This document shows positions 46,940 to 55,697 of a stretch of DNA of 64,000 nt, piece after piece. How positions within the stretch are numbered: the stretch's first letter is position 1; the number at the start of each line of letters is the position of its first letter. Source of the stretch: Oxalobacteraceae bacterium (GTDB taxonomy: Bacteria > Pseudomonadota > Gammaproteobacteria > Burkholderiales > Burkholderiaceae_D); the NCBI GenBank assembly GCA_003537575.1, contig DPRS01000047.1, positions 60,037-124,036 on the forward strand, in the 5' to 3' direction. A model generated the notes under the pieces. The model did no database searches. It saw only the letters and a program-made list of their open reading frames with translations, and was not told the DNA's origin. Both the position numbers and the translations under genes were made by a program.

Positions 46940-47962
46940 ATGGTAAACGTCGATACCCCCAAACTGCTGCGATCGCTGGCCAAGCTGATCGAGAAGCCGG
47001 AAATCAAGGCGCTGCAAGTCTCGCTGGTGCAGACGCTGGAGCAATTGATCGATGCCGAATCGGTGGCCTTGTACGATATCCGTACCCTGAAGCAGGTCGA
47101 TGCCGAGCAAGCCGAGGATTTCCTGATCCGGGTCGGCATCGACGACAGTTTCGATGATGACGGCGCGCCCCTGATTTTGTTGCGTGAAGAGCCCCAGTTC
47201 CTGGAATGCTATCGCAGCCAGCACCTGGTCATCGTGCCGAGCGGCGTCGCCGGCGCGCCGCTGCGCTTCATCCATCCGATCCTGGGAATGAAAGGCGTCA
47301 CCGGTTTCCTGGTGATCGAAGCGGCCGACCATGTCGAGCGCGACCAGGAAATGGCGGCAATCTTCCTCGGCTTCATCCGCAATTACATCCTGCTGCTCAA
47401 CGATAACCAGCGCGACCATCTGACCGGGCTTCTGAACCGCAAGTCTTTCGATGACAAGGTCATGAAAATGATCCTGTCTCTCGGCAACGTCAACAAGCGC
47501 GATGCCGACAAGGTGTGCTACTGCCTGGCGGTGCTCGACATCGATCATTTCAAGCGGGTCAACGACAACTACGGCCACCTGATGGGCGATGAAGTGCTGC
47601 TGCACTTCGCCCAGTGCATGAATGAAACCTTCCGCGAATATGACTTACTGTTCCGCGTCGGCGGCGAGGAATTCGTGGTCGTGCTGCGCAACGTCGATGC
47701 CGGGCGCGCGCAGGTGGTGATGGAACGTTTCCGCAAGGTGGTCGAAACCCACTACTTCCCGCAAGTCGGGCAAATCACCGCCAGCATCGGCGTGACCTTC
47801 ATCGGCCCGCACGACTTGCCCGGCCTGGTCATCGATCGGGCCGACCAGGCTTTGTACTATGTGAAGGAGCACGGGCGCAACCAGGTTGCCTTTTACGAGC
47901 ACCTGGTTGAGCAAGGCAAGCTGTCGCAAAAACAGGTGGAAAGCGATATCGAGCTGTTTTGA
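46940..47962 (+). CDS. Diguanylate cyclase with GAF-like sensor
   Basis: This 340-residue protein makes cyclic di-GMP. Residues 1-155 look like a GAF-type sensor domain. The GGDEF domain has DIDHFKRVNDNYGH and the active-site motif GGEEF. An RxxD inhibitory site (REYD) stands exactly five residues before GGEEF, so product inhibition is expected. There is no membrane segment. It stands alone, 266 bases after cphA. Confidence 0.9.
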   Translation: MVNVDTPKLLRSLAKLIEKPEIKALQVSLVQTLEQLIDAESVALYDIRTLKQVDAEQAEDFLIRVGIDDSFDDDGAPLILLREEPQFLECYRSQHLVIVPSGVAGAPLRFIHPILGMKGVTGFLVIEAADHVERDQEMAAIFLGFIRNYILLLNDNQRDHLTGLLNRKSFDDKVMKMILSLGNVNKRDADKVCYCLAVLDIDHFKRVNDNYGHLMGDEVLLHFAQCMNETFREYDLLFRVGGEEFVVVLRNVDAGRAQVVMERFRKVVETHYFPQVGQITASIGVTFIGPHDLPGLVIDRADQALYYVKEHGRNQVAFYEHLVEQGKLSQKQVESDIELF

Positions 47963-48310
47963 CTGAAAGTAGATTAACGTAAAGCAGAGTCTTTTCATTG
48001 AAGAATTCTTGGCGCTGAAGCTCTTTTCGCGCCATTTCCCGCTTTATCCTCTTTGGGCCGTCTTTTGCCCACCTATCGGCATCCCATTGCCGCTTTTCCG
48101 GCTTGACCTGAATCCATTCCGTTCCAGAATCGCATCGCGTGTCATGCAGCCTACACAGACATGCGCTAAAATAAACCCAAGCTATTGATTATTCAAGAGG
48201 CGATTGAAATTGACTATCAACATCATGCAGATTATTCATTTCACAGCGAGTCCGATAGTCGATAAGATTTGATTCATGCAGTTCTGATCAACCAACAGAG
48301 GAGTTAAACA
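47963..48310. other. 348-bp ahpC leader and promoter region
   Basis: No gene is supported. The right half is AT-rich and contains ATTGAT, ATTGAA and GACTAT elements at about 48184-48217 that resemble OxyR half-sites, though the spacing does not fit the 11-base OxyR period well. A GAGGAG ribosome-binding site lies just before the ahpC start. Confidence 0.5.
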
Positions 48311-48874
48311 ATGTCCCAGATTAACAGCCAAGTTAAGCCCTTCAACGCCACCGCTTTTCACAATGGCAAATTCGTTCCGGTCTCTGATGCCGACCTGAAA
48401 GGCAAGTGGTCCGTGGTGTTCTTCTACCCGGCCGACTTCACCTTCGTCTGCCCGACCGAACTGGGCGACCTGGCCGACAACTATGCCGAATTCAAGAAAC
48501 TGGGCGTGGAAATCTACTCGGTTTCGACCGACACCCACTTCACCCACAAGGCATGGCACGATTCGTCGGACACCATCAAGAAGATCGAGTATCCGATGGT
48601 GGGCGACCCGACTGGCGTCATCAGCCGCAACTTCGACGTCATGATCGAAGCTGACGGCCTGGCTGATCGCGGCACCTTCGTGATCGACCCGGAAGGCAAG
48701 ATCCAGATCGTCGAAATCAACGCCGGCGGCGTTGGCCGTGACGCTTCGGAACTGCTGCGCAAGATCAAGGCAGCCCAGTACGTTGCAGCACACCCGGGCG
48801 AAGTCTGCCCGGCCAAGTGGAAGGAAGGCGACAAGACCCTGGCACCGTCGCTGGACCTCGTCGGCAAGATCTAA
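48311..48874 (+). CDS. ahpC: Alkyl hydroperoxide reductase subunit C (peroxiredoxin)
   Basis: This 187-residue typical two-Cys peroxiredoxin reduces hydrogen peroxide and organic peroxides. The peroxidatic Cys47 is in DFTFVCPTE and the resolving Cys lies in GEVCPAKW near residue 166. The length and sequence match the AhpC subgroup that is recycled by AhpF, which is encoded 288 bases downstream. The start follows a GAGGAG site. Confidence 0.95.
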   Translation: MSQINSQVKPFNATAFHNGKFVPVSDADLKGKWSVVFFYPADFTFVCPTELGDLADNYAEFKKLGVEIYSVSTDTHFTHKAWHDSSDTIKKIEYPMVGDPTGVISRNFDVMIEADGLADRGTFVIDPEGKIQIVEINAGGVGRDASELLRKIKAAQYVAAHPGEVCPAKWKEGDKTLAPSLDLVGKI

Positions 48875-48883
48875 TCAGGCAGC

Positions 48884-48949
48884 GCGCGCCGCGATTGAAG
48901 CCGGCGCGCCCATCTTGCCCACTTGCCGGATGCAATCCCGCATCCGGCA
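48884..48949. promoter_or_regulatory. Two hairpins without T-runs between ahpC and ahpF
   Basis: GCGCGCCG (48884-48891) pairs with CGGCGCGC (48902-48909). TGCCGGATGC (48924-48933) pairs perfectly with GCATCCGGCA (48940-48949). Neither is followed by a T-run, so they are likelier to protect the abundant ahpC message than to end transcription fully. Confidence 0.6.
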
Positions 48950-48998
48950 GGTCCACCCCCAAATAAGCTTGATTGGGGAAAGAGTCTTGCTCATTGCG

Positions 48999-49062
48999 GG
49001 ACAGAGTTAAGCGAAGCGGTACTCTGTCCACAACTGATTAAGGTGAGAGCGGTACTCTGTCC
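48999..49062. repeat. Short repeat group before ahpF
   Basis: The 15-base unit AGCGGTACTCTGTCC occurs at 49015-49029 and 49048-49062. The inverted form GGACAGAGT occurs at 48999-49007, so a hairpin with either direct copy is possible. The group lies 100 bases before the ahpF start. It may be the remnant of a mobile repeat or a regulatory array. Confidence 0.55.
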
Positions 49063-49162
49063 TCAACCGTATATAACTGATATCCGGGAGCCACAAGCTC
49101 ATCCGGCGGTGGTTTTGCACCCATACAAAACGCAATAACACACTTTAGAAAGAGAGGACATC

Positions 49163-50737
49163 ATGCTGGATACCAACCTCAAAACCCAACTCAAAGCCTA
49201 TCTCGAAAAGCTCACCCTGCCCATCGAGATCAGTGCCAACGTCGACGGCAGCGAAGCCTCGCGCGAAATGCAGGGCCTGCTGAACGACATCATCGAGCTC
49301 TCCGACAAGATCACGCTGAAGGAAACCAGCGATGCTGCGGTGCGCGCGCCCTCGTTTGCGCTCAACCGCGTCGGCGGCAACATGGATATCCGCTTCGCCG
49401 GCATCCCGATGGGTCACGAATTCACCTCGCTGGTGCTGGCGCTCTTGCAGGTCGGTGGCCATCCGCCCAAGCTCGACGCCGACGTCATCGAGCAGATCCG
49501 CGGCCTGGAAGGCGAATTCCTGTTCGAGACCTATATCTCGCTGTCTTGCCAGAACTGCCCGGAAGTCGTGCAGTCGCTGAACCTGATGGCCGTGCTGAAC
49601 CCCAACATCCGCCACGTCATGATCGATGGCGCGCTGTACCAGGATGAAGTCGAAAAGCGCGAAATCATGGCGGTGCCGACGGTGTTTCTGAATGGCGCAG
49701 TGTTCGGCCAGGGCCGCATGGGCGTCGAGGAAATCCTCGCGAAGATCGATACCGGCGCATCCGCGCGTGCCGCCGAAAAGCTGGCGCAAAAGGATGTGTT
49801 CGACGTGCTGGTGGTGGGCGGCGGCCCGGCCGGCGCGGCGGCCGCCGTGTATGCCGCGCGCAAGGGCATCAACACCGGCGTGGTGGCCGAGCGCTTCGGC
49901 GGCCAGGTGCTCGACACCATGGCCATCGAGAACTTCATCTCGGTCAAGGAAACCGAAGGGCCCAAGCTGGCTGTGGCGCTGGAGCAGCACGTCAAGGAAT
50001 ACGAAGTCGACGTCATGAACGTGCAGCGCGCCGAGAAGCTGATCCCCGGCGACGTCATCGAGGTGCAACTGGCCAGCGGCGCCAGCCTGAAAGCCAGAAG
50101 CGTCATCCTGGCCACCGGCGCGCGCTGGAGGCAGATGAACGTGCCGGGCGAAGACCAGTACCGCAACAAGGGCGTGGCCTACTGCCCGCACTGCGACGGC
50201 CCGCTCTTCAAGGGCAAGCGCGTGTCGGTGGTCGGCGGCGGCAACTCCGGCGTGGAAGCGGCGATCGACCTGGCCGGCATCGTCGCTCACGTGACCCTGC
50301 TGGAATTCGGCAGCGAGCTGCGCGCCGATGCGGTCCTGCAGCGCAAGCTGCGCAGCCTGCCCAACGTCAGGGTGATCACCGATGCCCAGACCACCGAAGT
50401 GACCGGCGACGGCAGCAAGGTCAACGGCCTGGTCTACACCGACCGCAAGAGCGGCGCCTCGCACACCATCGAGCTCGAAGGCATCTTCGTGCAGATCGGC
50501 CTGCTGCCCAATACCGAATGGCTGAAGGGCACGGTCGCCCTGTCGAACCGCGGCGAAATCGAAGTCGATGCGCGCGGCCAGACTTCTGTGCCCGGGGTGT
50601 TCGCCGCCGGCGACGCCACCACGGTGCCGTACAAGCAGATCATCATCGCCATGGGTGACGGGGCGAAGGCTTCGCTGAGCGCTTTCGACCATCTGATCCG
50701 CACCTCCGCCCCGGCAGAGGAAAAGAAGGCGGCCTGA
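49163..50737 (+). CDS. ahpF: Alkyl hydroperoxide reductase subunit F
   Basis: This 524-residue flavoprotein passes electrons from NADH to AhpC. The N-terminal double-thioredoxin domain has a CQNC centre (about residues 128-131). The FAD site is VVGGGPAGAAAAVYAAR, the second redox centre is CPHC (about 341-344), and the NAD site is VVGGGNSGVEAA. The C-terminal GVFAAGDATTVPYKQI is the FAD-contacting GD motif. A terminator follows. Confidence 0.95.
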   Translation: MLDTNLKTQLKAYLEKLTLPIEISANVDGSEASREMQGLLNDIIELSDKITLKETSDAAVRAPSFALNRVGGNMDIRFAGIPMGHEFTSLVLALLQVGGHPPKLDADVIEQIRGLEGEFLFETYISLSCQNCPEVVQSLNLMAVLNPNIRHVMIDGALYQDEVEKREIMAVPTVFLNGAVFGQGRMGVEEILAKIDTGASARAAEKLAQKDVFDVLVVGGGPAGAAAAVYAARKGINTGVVAERFGGQVLDTMAIENFISVKETEGPKLAVALEQHVKEYEVDVMNVQRAEKLIPGDVIEVQLASGASLKARSVILATGARWRQMNVPGEDQYRNKGVAYCPHCDGPLFKGKRVSVVGGGNSGVEAAIDLAGIVAHVTLLEFGSELRADAVLQRKLRSLPNVRVITDAQTTEVTGDGSKVNGLVYTDRKSGASHTIELEGIFVQIGLLPNTEWLKGTVALSNRGEIEVDARGQTSVPGVFAAGDATTVPYKQIIIAMGDGAKASLSAFDHLIRTSAPAEEKKAA

Positions 50738-50760
50738 GCTTCATCCGTCACGCCACAGCA

Positions 50761-50788
50761 AAAACGCCGGCACTGCGCCGGCGTTTTT
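50761..50788 (+). terminator. Intrinsic terminator after ahpF
   Basis: CGCCGGC pairs with GCCGGCG around ACTGC; four A precede and five T follow, so it can work in both directions. Confidence 0.88.
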
Positions 50789-50904
50789 CATTCCAGCTGG
50801 TTGTCGTCAATATGTTTCCAAAATGAAACTACTTGATCCAAATCAAATAACCCTTATTCCAGCAAGGGCATATTGAAACTTTACAACCTCAGTGAGTGAC
50901 GGCC

Positions 50905-51051
50905 ATGAAATTGTTAATTGACCTCTTTTCGACCGACTATGGCTTGATGAGCATTACCGGGATTGCAATCATGCTAGGGATGGGTGTGTTTTTCATCCGT
51001 TACTTCCTGCGCAAGATGGAAGAAGACACGCGCGCCAACGAAGGGAAATAG
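50905..51051 (+). CDS. DUF3149 family membrane micro-protein
   Basis: This is a 48-residue protein beginning MKLLIDLFSTDYGLMS, with one membrane helix (about residues 16-36, ITGIAIMLGMGVFFIRYFL) and a charged tail (RKMEEDTRANEGK). The wording matches the DUF3149 family of small single-pass proteins common in betaproteobacteria. It is preceded by an AT-rich promoter-like stretch and stands alone. Function is unknown. Confidence 0.82.
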   Translation: MKLLIDLFSTDYGLMSITGIAIMLGMGVFFIRYFLRKMEEDTRANEGK

Positions 51052-51129
51052 GCGCCGCGCCAGTTTTCTCGTCAACGGCTATGCCAAGGGCATGGTCATG
51101 GCTCGTGAGCGGCCACTATGTGCAAGCGC

Positions 51130-51978
51130 CTATTCTGCCATCAGCATGCGGCGCTGGCGTTCCTCTTCTTCTTTTTCCGCCAGGTGGATCGCCTGCATCA
51201 CCGCGCCGACATCGGCCGGCCGCTGATTTTCCTTGATCCGCCCGGTGAGGATTGTATCGGGCTTGAGCAAACCCGCCTGGTACAAGCCCCAGATTTCCTT
51301 GCCGTATTTTGACGTGGAAAGTTGTGGGGCAAAGCGGCTGAAATAAGCGGCGAGATTGTCGACGTCGCGCTCCAGCATGGTGCCGGCATTGTTGTTGCCT
51401 GCCGCATCGACGGCCTGCGGCAGATCGATGATCACCGGCCCCAGCGCATCAACCAGGATATTGTATTCGGACAGGTCGCCATGCACGACGCCGGCGCACA
51501 GCATCAGCACCACCTGGCGTAGCAGTTGCGCATGGTAGTCGAGCGCGGTTGCCTCGGTCAGTTCAACATCGTTCAGGCGCGGCGCCGCATTGCCCTCGGC
51601 ATCCGTCACCAGTTCCATCAGCAGCACGCCCTCGAAGCAGATAAAGGGTTTGGGCACGCGCACGCCGGCCGCAGCCAGCCGGTACAGCGCATCGACTTCG
51701 GCATTCTGCCAGGCTTCTTCCGCCATCTGGCGGCCGTAACGGCTGCCCTTTTCCATGGCGCGGGCCTGGCGGCTATTCTTCACGCGCCGGCCTTCCTGGT
51801 ACGACACCGCCTGATGAAAGCTGCGCTGCGTGGCTTCCTTGTAGACCTTGGCGCAACGCACCTCGTCGCCGCAGCGCACGACGTACACGGTCGCTTCCTT
51901 GCCGCTCATGAGCTGGCGCAGCACCGTGTCCACCATGCCTTCGTCGATCAGGGGCTGCAGGCGTTTGGGCGGTTTCAT
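51130..51978 (-). CDS. RIO-type serine protein kinase
   Basis: This is a 282-residue atypical kinase of the RIO1 group. It has the ATP loop SGKEATVYVV, the ATP-anchoring lysine in CAKVYKEA, the catalytic aspartate in HGDLSEYNILV and the metal-binding aspartate in IDLPQAVD. A basic segment (about 60-85) may bind nucleic acid. It lies 39 bases downstream of a small unknown gene on the same strand. The protein targets are unknown. Confidence 0.88.
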   Translation of the reverse strand: MKPPKRLQPLIDEGMVDTVLRQLMSGKEATVYVVRCGDEVRCAKVYKEATQRSFHQAVSYQEGRRVKNSRQARAMEKGSRYGRQMAEEAWQNAEVDALYRLAAAGVRVPKPFICFEGVLLMELVTDAEGNAAPRLNDVELTEATALDYHAQLLRQVVLMLCAGVVHGDLSEYNILVDALGPVIIDLPQAVDAAGNNNAGTMLERDVDNLAAYFSRFAPQLSTSKYGKEIWGLYQAGLLKPDTILTGRIKENQRPADVGAVMQAIHLAEKEEEERQRRMLMAE

Positions 51979-52017
51979 GGGTGGAGTGCCCGATGTTGTG
52001 CGATGGCGTCGGTCAGA

Positions 52018-52266
52018 TCATTCCTTGCCGAGCGCGTAAGTGACATCTTCGCTTTCGACCATGTCCAGGACTTCGTTCAGGAAGTCTTCGTCATCCGTGC
52101 TGGTCCAGGTTTCTTCAGGATCCGCGGCCAGCAAGGGTTCAAACGTCAGGTCGAGGAATTGATTGTTCGGCAGCTTGATTACATCCACGCCGGTGGAAGT
52201 TTTCACGAGTTCCCAATCGTCGGGAATGGACATTTCCAGCTTCATGGTGACGGAGAGTTTTTTCAT
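52018..52266 (-). CDS. Small acidic protein, unknown function
   Basis: This 82-residue protein (MKKLSVTMKLEMSIPDDWELVKT) is rich in Asp and Glu and lies 39 bases upstream of the RIO kinase gene on the same strand. No domain is recognised. Codon use matches its neighbours, which supports a real gene that may work with the kinase. Confidence 0.6.
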   Translation of the reverse strand: MKKLSVTMKLEMSIPDDWELVKTSTGVDVIKLPNNQFLDLTFEPLLAADPEETWTSTDDEDFLNEVLDMVESEDVTYALGKE

Positions 52267-52678
52267 TGGGCGGCTTTCTATTGCTGATTTGGTGAAGTGA
52301 GGGGTGACAGGGTACTACAGCTCAGGATTTTCCGAGCAGCTTAGGCTGAGATTGCAATTGTTGCGCCTCCAGGTCGCTGGCATGTTGATAAGCTAAAGCC
52401 GATATCTGCAATTTATAAGCAGAAGCCGATTTTCCGGATTACAGGCCAGTACTTGTAAATTCACATAATTTAATTTACCAAAAGTAACTATCAAATAGTA
52501 ATATTCCATAGCGTCCAAGAGAAAATTATGGCAACACTCATCCCTGCAATCGGCGCATGCAAGTCCCGCATGACTGGCGGCGAAAAGCGTCTGGCCGAGC
52601 GGATCGACGACAAGCCTTCGCTTCAATTGTTTGATTTTCTTGCAATGAAGTCCTGGTACCACTAGCGATCCGTAATCG
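52267..52678. other. 412-bp AT-rich region with a gene remnant
   Basis: The only coding trace is the NERD-type remnant at 52528-52665. The rest is AT-rich with no supported gene. A reading frame on the minus strand (52393-52698) has no family resemblance and is not called. Confidence 0.55.
52528..52665 (+). pseudogene. Remnant of a NERD-domain UvrD-type helicase gene (N-terminal end)
   Basis: The frame starts MATLIPAIGACKSRMTGGEKRLAERI. This closely follows the N-terminus of large NERD-domain helicases, which have ATLIP, an SRMT segment and a GExRLAER run. After residue 26 the resemblance is lost and the frame closes after 45 codons. It is best read as the stump left by a deletion. The assignment is by memory of the family and moderately secure. 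Confidence 0.5.
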
Positions 52679-53542
52679 ATGCATAACCGCACAAACACAG
52701 TTCATAATTCATGTCGGGTCATTGTCCCACCTCAGCTGGCGTTGCTGCCACTCGTCAGGAATTTTATGTACGGCGGTTTCGACTCTCTTAACGTTCATCT
52801 GCCGGCGAGCGCCGACCCACAGCTTGTGATCTATCTGAGCGGTGAGGGCATATTGTTACGGGATAAAGGCCAAACCAATAAGCTTCCGCTGGCGTTTGTT
52901 ACCGGGCCATTGCTTGCGCCGCGCCGGTTTCGAGTGGCACCTGGAAGCTTCTTCATTTCCGCCACCTTCCGACCGTCCGGATTTCTTCGATGCTTTGGCA
53001 TACCAGTGAACTTCCTGGGTCCGGACGCAGTGCCGCTTGAGGACCTGCTGCCCCCGCTAGACGTTGTCCCGCTTCTGGAGCGACTGCACGAGGCGAAGCA
53101 TATCCAGAATTTGGTTGAGACACTGGAGGCTTTCCTTCTGCAGAAACGAATGCTGCGTGAGCGCGAGCCGCCATTTCTGCCTGCAATGCCTGTTGAGCGT
53201 CTACTGCAGCCGACCAGCGAACTTGCGGCTCACCTTGAGCTGAGTACGCGACAGCTTGAGCGACGATTCCTGATGCATCACGGAGTGCCGCTGCGCGACT
53301 ATCGCAGGCTAGCCCGGTTTTCAATAGTGCTTCCTATGCTAATGGGTAGTCAGCCGGCCACAAGCATGCTGTCTGCAGCTGCACTGGAGGCAGGCTACGT
53401 GGACCAGCCGCACTTTACCCGTGATTTCCGGCAGTTCGTCGGGGATACGCCTGCAAGTTTCCTCAGGAGACGGTTCGACAGCGAGTCGGGCTACGGATTC
53501 TGGCAATTCAATAAAAAGGAGTTGCAGGCGTTTGTCAGCTAG
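52679..53542 (+). CDS. AraC family transcriptional regulator
   Basis: This is a 287-residue regulator with a C-terminal AraC helix-turn-helix pair: LAAHLELSTRQLERRFLMHHGVPLRDY, then AALEAGYVDQPHFTRDFRQFVGDTPASF. The N-terminal 150 residues form a beta-rich sensor of the DUF6597 type. The ATG at 52679 comes 13 bases after the NERD remnant. It precedes the orphan nuoB gene by 94 bases on the same strand and might control it. Codon use is less GC-biased than the surrounding core genes. Confidence 0.82.
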   Translation: MHNRTNTVHNSCRVIVPPQLALLPLVRNFMYGGFDSLNVHLPASADPQLVIYLSGEGILLRDKGQTNKLPLAFVTGPLLAPRRFRVAPGSFFISATFRPSGFLRCFGIPVNFLGPDAVPLEDLLPPLDVVPLLERLHEAKHIQNLVETLEAFLLQKRMLREREPPFLPAMPVERLLQPTSELAAHLELSTRQLERRFLMHHGVPLRDYRRLARFSIVLPMLMGSQPATSMLSAAALEAGYVDQPHFTRDFRQFVGDTPASFLRRRFDSESGYGFWQFNKKELQAFVS

Positions 53543-53636
53543 GTTCGGTAGTGCAGACTATCGGCGATGTCGTGTCGGTACAAGACACGCCTTCCGCATC
53601 GGCGTATCGTCGCAGGCACTTAAATGGGAGCATGCG

Positions 53637-54113
53637 ATGAAAGACACTGCACTGGAAGGCCAAAGTTATCTGCTTACGAATGTGGATACCCTGCTAGCCC
53701 AAGCGCGCAGCAACAGTATCTGGTATCTATCCTTTGGCCTGGCTTGCTGCGCGGTGGAGATGATGCATGCCGCCGCGTCGCGTTATGACATGGACCGTTT
53801 TGGGATCATGCCGCGCGCCAGCCCTCGGCAGGCCGACCTGATGATCGTCGCCGGCACGCTTACGAACAAAATGGCGGTCGCTCTCCGCAAAGTGTATGAC
53901 CAGATGCCAGATCCGAAATACGTAATTTCGATGGGCTCCTGCGCGAATGGCGGTGGGTATTACCATTACTCGTATTCCGTGGTGAGAGGCTGCGACCGGA
54001 TCATTCCCGTTGATGTGTACATCCCTGGTTGCCCGCCCACGGCAGAGGCACTGATCTATGGAATTGTGCAGTTGCAGAAAAAACTGCAGCGCCGGCGCAG
54101 CTTCGAGCGTTGA
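53637..54113 (+). CDS. Orphan NADH-quinone oxidoreductase subunit B family protein
   Basis: This 158-residue protein is full length for NuoB. All four ligands of cluster N2 are present: Cys37 and Cys38 in FGLACCAVE, Cys102 in GSCANGG and Cys132 in PGCPPTAEAL. NuoB normally sits in a 14-gene complex I operon; none of the other subunits is here. The ATG at 53637 follows GGGAG. It may replace the housekeeping NuoB, or join a different hydrogenase-like complex. A second nuoB elsewhere is expected but cannot be checked. Confidence 0.85.
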   Translation: MKDTALEGQSYLLTNVDTLLAQARSNSIWYLSFGLACCAVEMMHAAASRYDMDRFGIMPRASPRQADLMIVAGTLTNKMAVALRKVYDQMPDPKYVISMGSCANGGGYYHYSYSVVRGCDRIIPVDVYIPGCPPTAEALIYGIVQLQKKLQRRRSFER

Positions 54114-54349
54114 GGCATGCGGAGTTTTTACGTGCATGGTTAATGGACGGCTTTTAGATCGAGACACCTTACTCACACTACTCACACGGTTTGGAGCCGG
54201 CCGCTGCTCATGCCTGACTGCTGCGACCGACGTCAGGTCGACTCCTCTCGATTCTCTGGGATGTTTCTTCTGTTCCCCTGCAACTTCCCTCAACGCCCTT
54301 GATCAATTTGAAAGGGGCTGAGCCAAGTTCGTTACCGGAGGTGAAACTT

Positions 54350-54782
54350 ATGGTCCATCAAATGATTAATGGAACGTATCGTCAAACCAATCTGCCGAAC
54401 GAGTCGCCAGAATATCTGGCAAAGCGCGAGGAACTGCGATTGGCAGAAATTGAATTGATGAGGCAACGCGAGCGATGCGCAGAACTGAGGCTGGCACAAA
54501 CTGCGTCTGTTGAGCGCCGGCGACAGCACTTTTAAGTACGATCTCGGCAGCGAGGATCGCGAAGGAAATCAAGATTCGACCATTTCGGTTTTCACTAGAG
54601 ACAGTGAGGGCACGTTGCGACATTTTTACAGTGTCCATCCATGGCTGGCCGAAGACATCGAAGAGCGCGGCATCGATGAGTTCAACCCTATTTGGAATGT
54701 ACTGGACCTGACGCCGCAGGGACGCGGGGATTGGGCGGCATCGCTTGAATACGGGACAAGGGTCCAGGCGCCGTGCGGCTGA
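54350..54782 (+). pseudogene. DUF899 family protein gene with internal deletion and frameshift
   Basis: The N-terminal part (54350-54500, TYRQTNLPNESPEYLAKREELRLAEIELMRQRERCAELR) and the C-terminal part (54501-54782, LRLLSAGDSTFKYDLGSEDREGNQDST...LTPQGRGDW) both match the DUF899 thioredoxin-like family. They are in different frames, and the central part with the CPxC redox site (about 85-90 residues) is missing. The junction lies near CTGAGGCTG and CTGCGTCTG, suggesting loss between short repeats. A GGAGGTG ribosome-binding site still precedes the start. Confidence 0.8.
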
Positions 54783-54906
54783 GGAAGTGGCGGCTTTCGA
54801 TGGCTCCTGTCAGCAGCACGGCGACCTGACTTGCTTGTGCCAAGCGAACCATGACAATACTTCAATGTCGAATTGGCTTTTAGGCCAAATGACAACGGAG
54901 ATTAAT

Positions 54907-55446
54907 ATGCTTGGAAGAATTTTGACTGTTGCAGCAGTAGCCGCCGGTGGCGTGATCCTGTCAAAAGCCATGAAGCGAAGCCGCTCAGGAGAACTGTCCA
55001 CCGTGACAGAATCGATTGAAGTCAATGTGCCGGTCAGCACTGCCTATAACCAGTTTACGCAGTTCGAAGAATTTCCTCAATTCATGAGCAGCGTGCAGGA
55101 AATAAGGCAGCTGACTGATACCAGACTCCACTGGCGCGCGACCGTGGCAGGCATGGAAAAGGAATGGGATGCCGAGATCACTGAACAAATCCCGGATCGG
55201 CGTATCGCATGGCGCAGCATCTCGGGTGTGGCCAATGAAGGCATCGTCACTTTCGACCCGGTGTCGGACGACCGTACCCGCATCACGCTGCAGATGAGCT
55301 ACCTGCCTGAGAGCATGACGGAGGAAGTCGGCGACTCCTTCGGTGCGGTGAAGCTACAGGCCAAGGAAAACCTGCGCAAGTTCAAGAAGCTGCTGGAGAA
55401 TCGCGGCGTCGAGACCGGAGCATGGCGCGGTACCGTGGCGCACTGA
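54907..55446 (+). CDS. SRPBCC family protein with N-terminal membrane segment
   Basis: A 179-residue protein. Residues 1-22 (LGRILTVAAVAAGGVILSKAM) form a hydrophobic anchor. A polyketide cyclase/dehydrase-type SRPBCC domain follows, with ESIEVNVPVSTAYNQFTQFEEFPQFMSSV and RIAWRSISGVANEGIVTF. The start at 54907 follows GGAG by seven bases; an in-frame ATG at 54889 is possible. Such proteins often accompany stress genes; the ligand is unknown. Confidence 0.8.
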   Translation: MLGRILTVAAVAAGGVILSKAMKRSRSGELSTVTESIEVNVPVSTAYNQFTQFEEFPQFMSSVQEIRQLTDTRLHWRATVAGMEKEWDAEITEQIPDRRIAWRSISGVANEGIVTFDPVSDDRTRITLQMSYLPESMTEEVGDSFGAVKLQAKENLRKFKKLLENRGVETGAWRGTVAH

Positions 55447-55697
55447 GCATTTTCTCCTGGAAGCCGTCACGCCGGGACGGCGTAATCCTTGAAGCTTTCC
55501 GATTCAGCTGACGCAATTCGGAAAGCTTTGTCATCTGTAGGCATGACATGCAAGCTGCTAACCAACCCGGGAGGCGAACACTCGCATAAAAATCCCGCCT
55601 TGCTTTAACTTGGTGGCCACCAGAGGTTCGAATGTGCTAAAAAATAAGTAATAATCGGGGATCGCAAAATTTCAACTGAATATCAAAGACATCCCCC

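Noticed and set aside
48184..48217. OxyR binding site before ahpC
   Set aside because: ATTGAT, ATTGAA and GACTAT elements are present, but their spacing does not fit the four 11-base-spaced half-sites, so it is mentioned only as a resemblance.
52393..52698. 101-codon minus-strand frame between the acidic protein and AraC genes
   Set aside because: It lies in AT-rich leader sequence and overlaps the NERD remnant on the other strand; the product has no family pattern.
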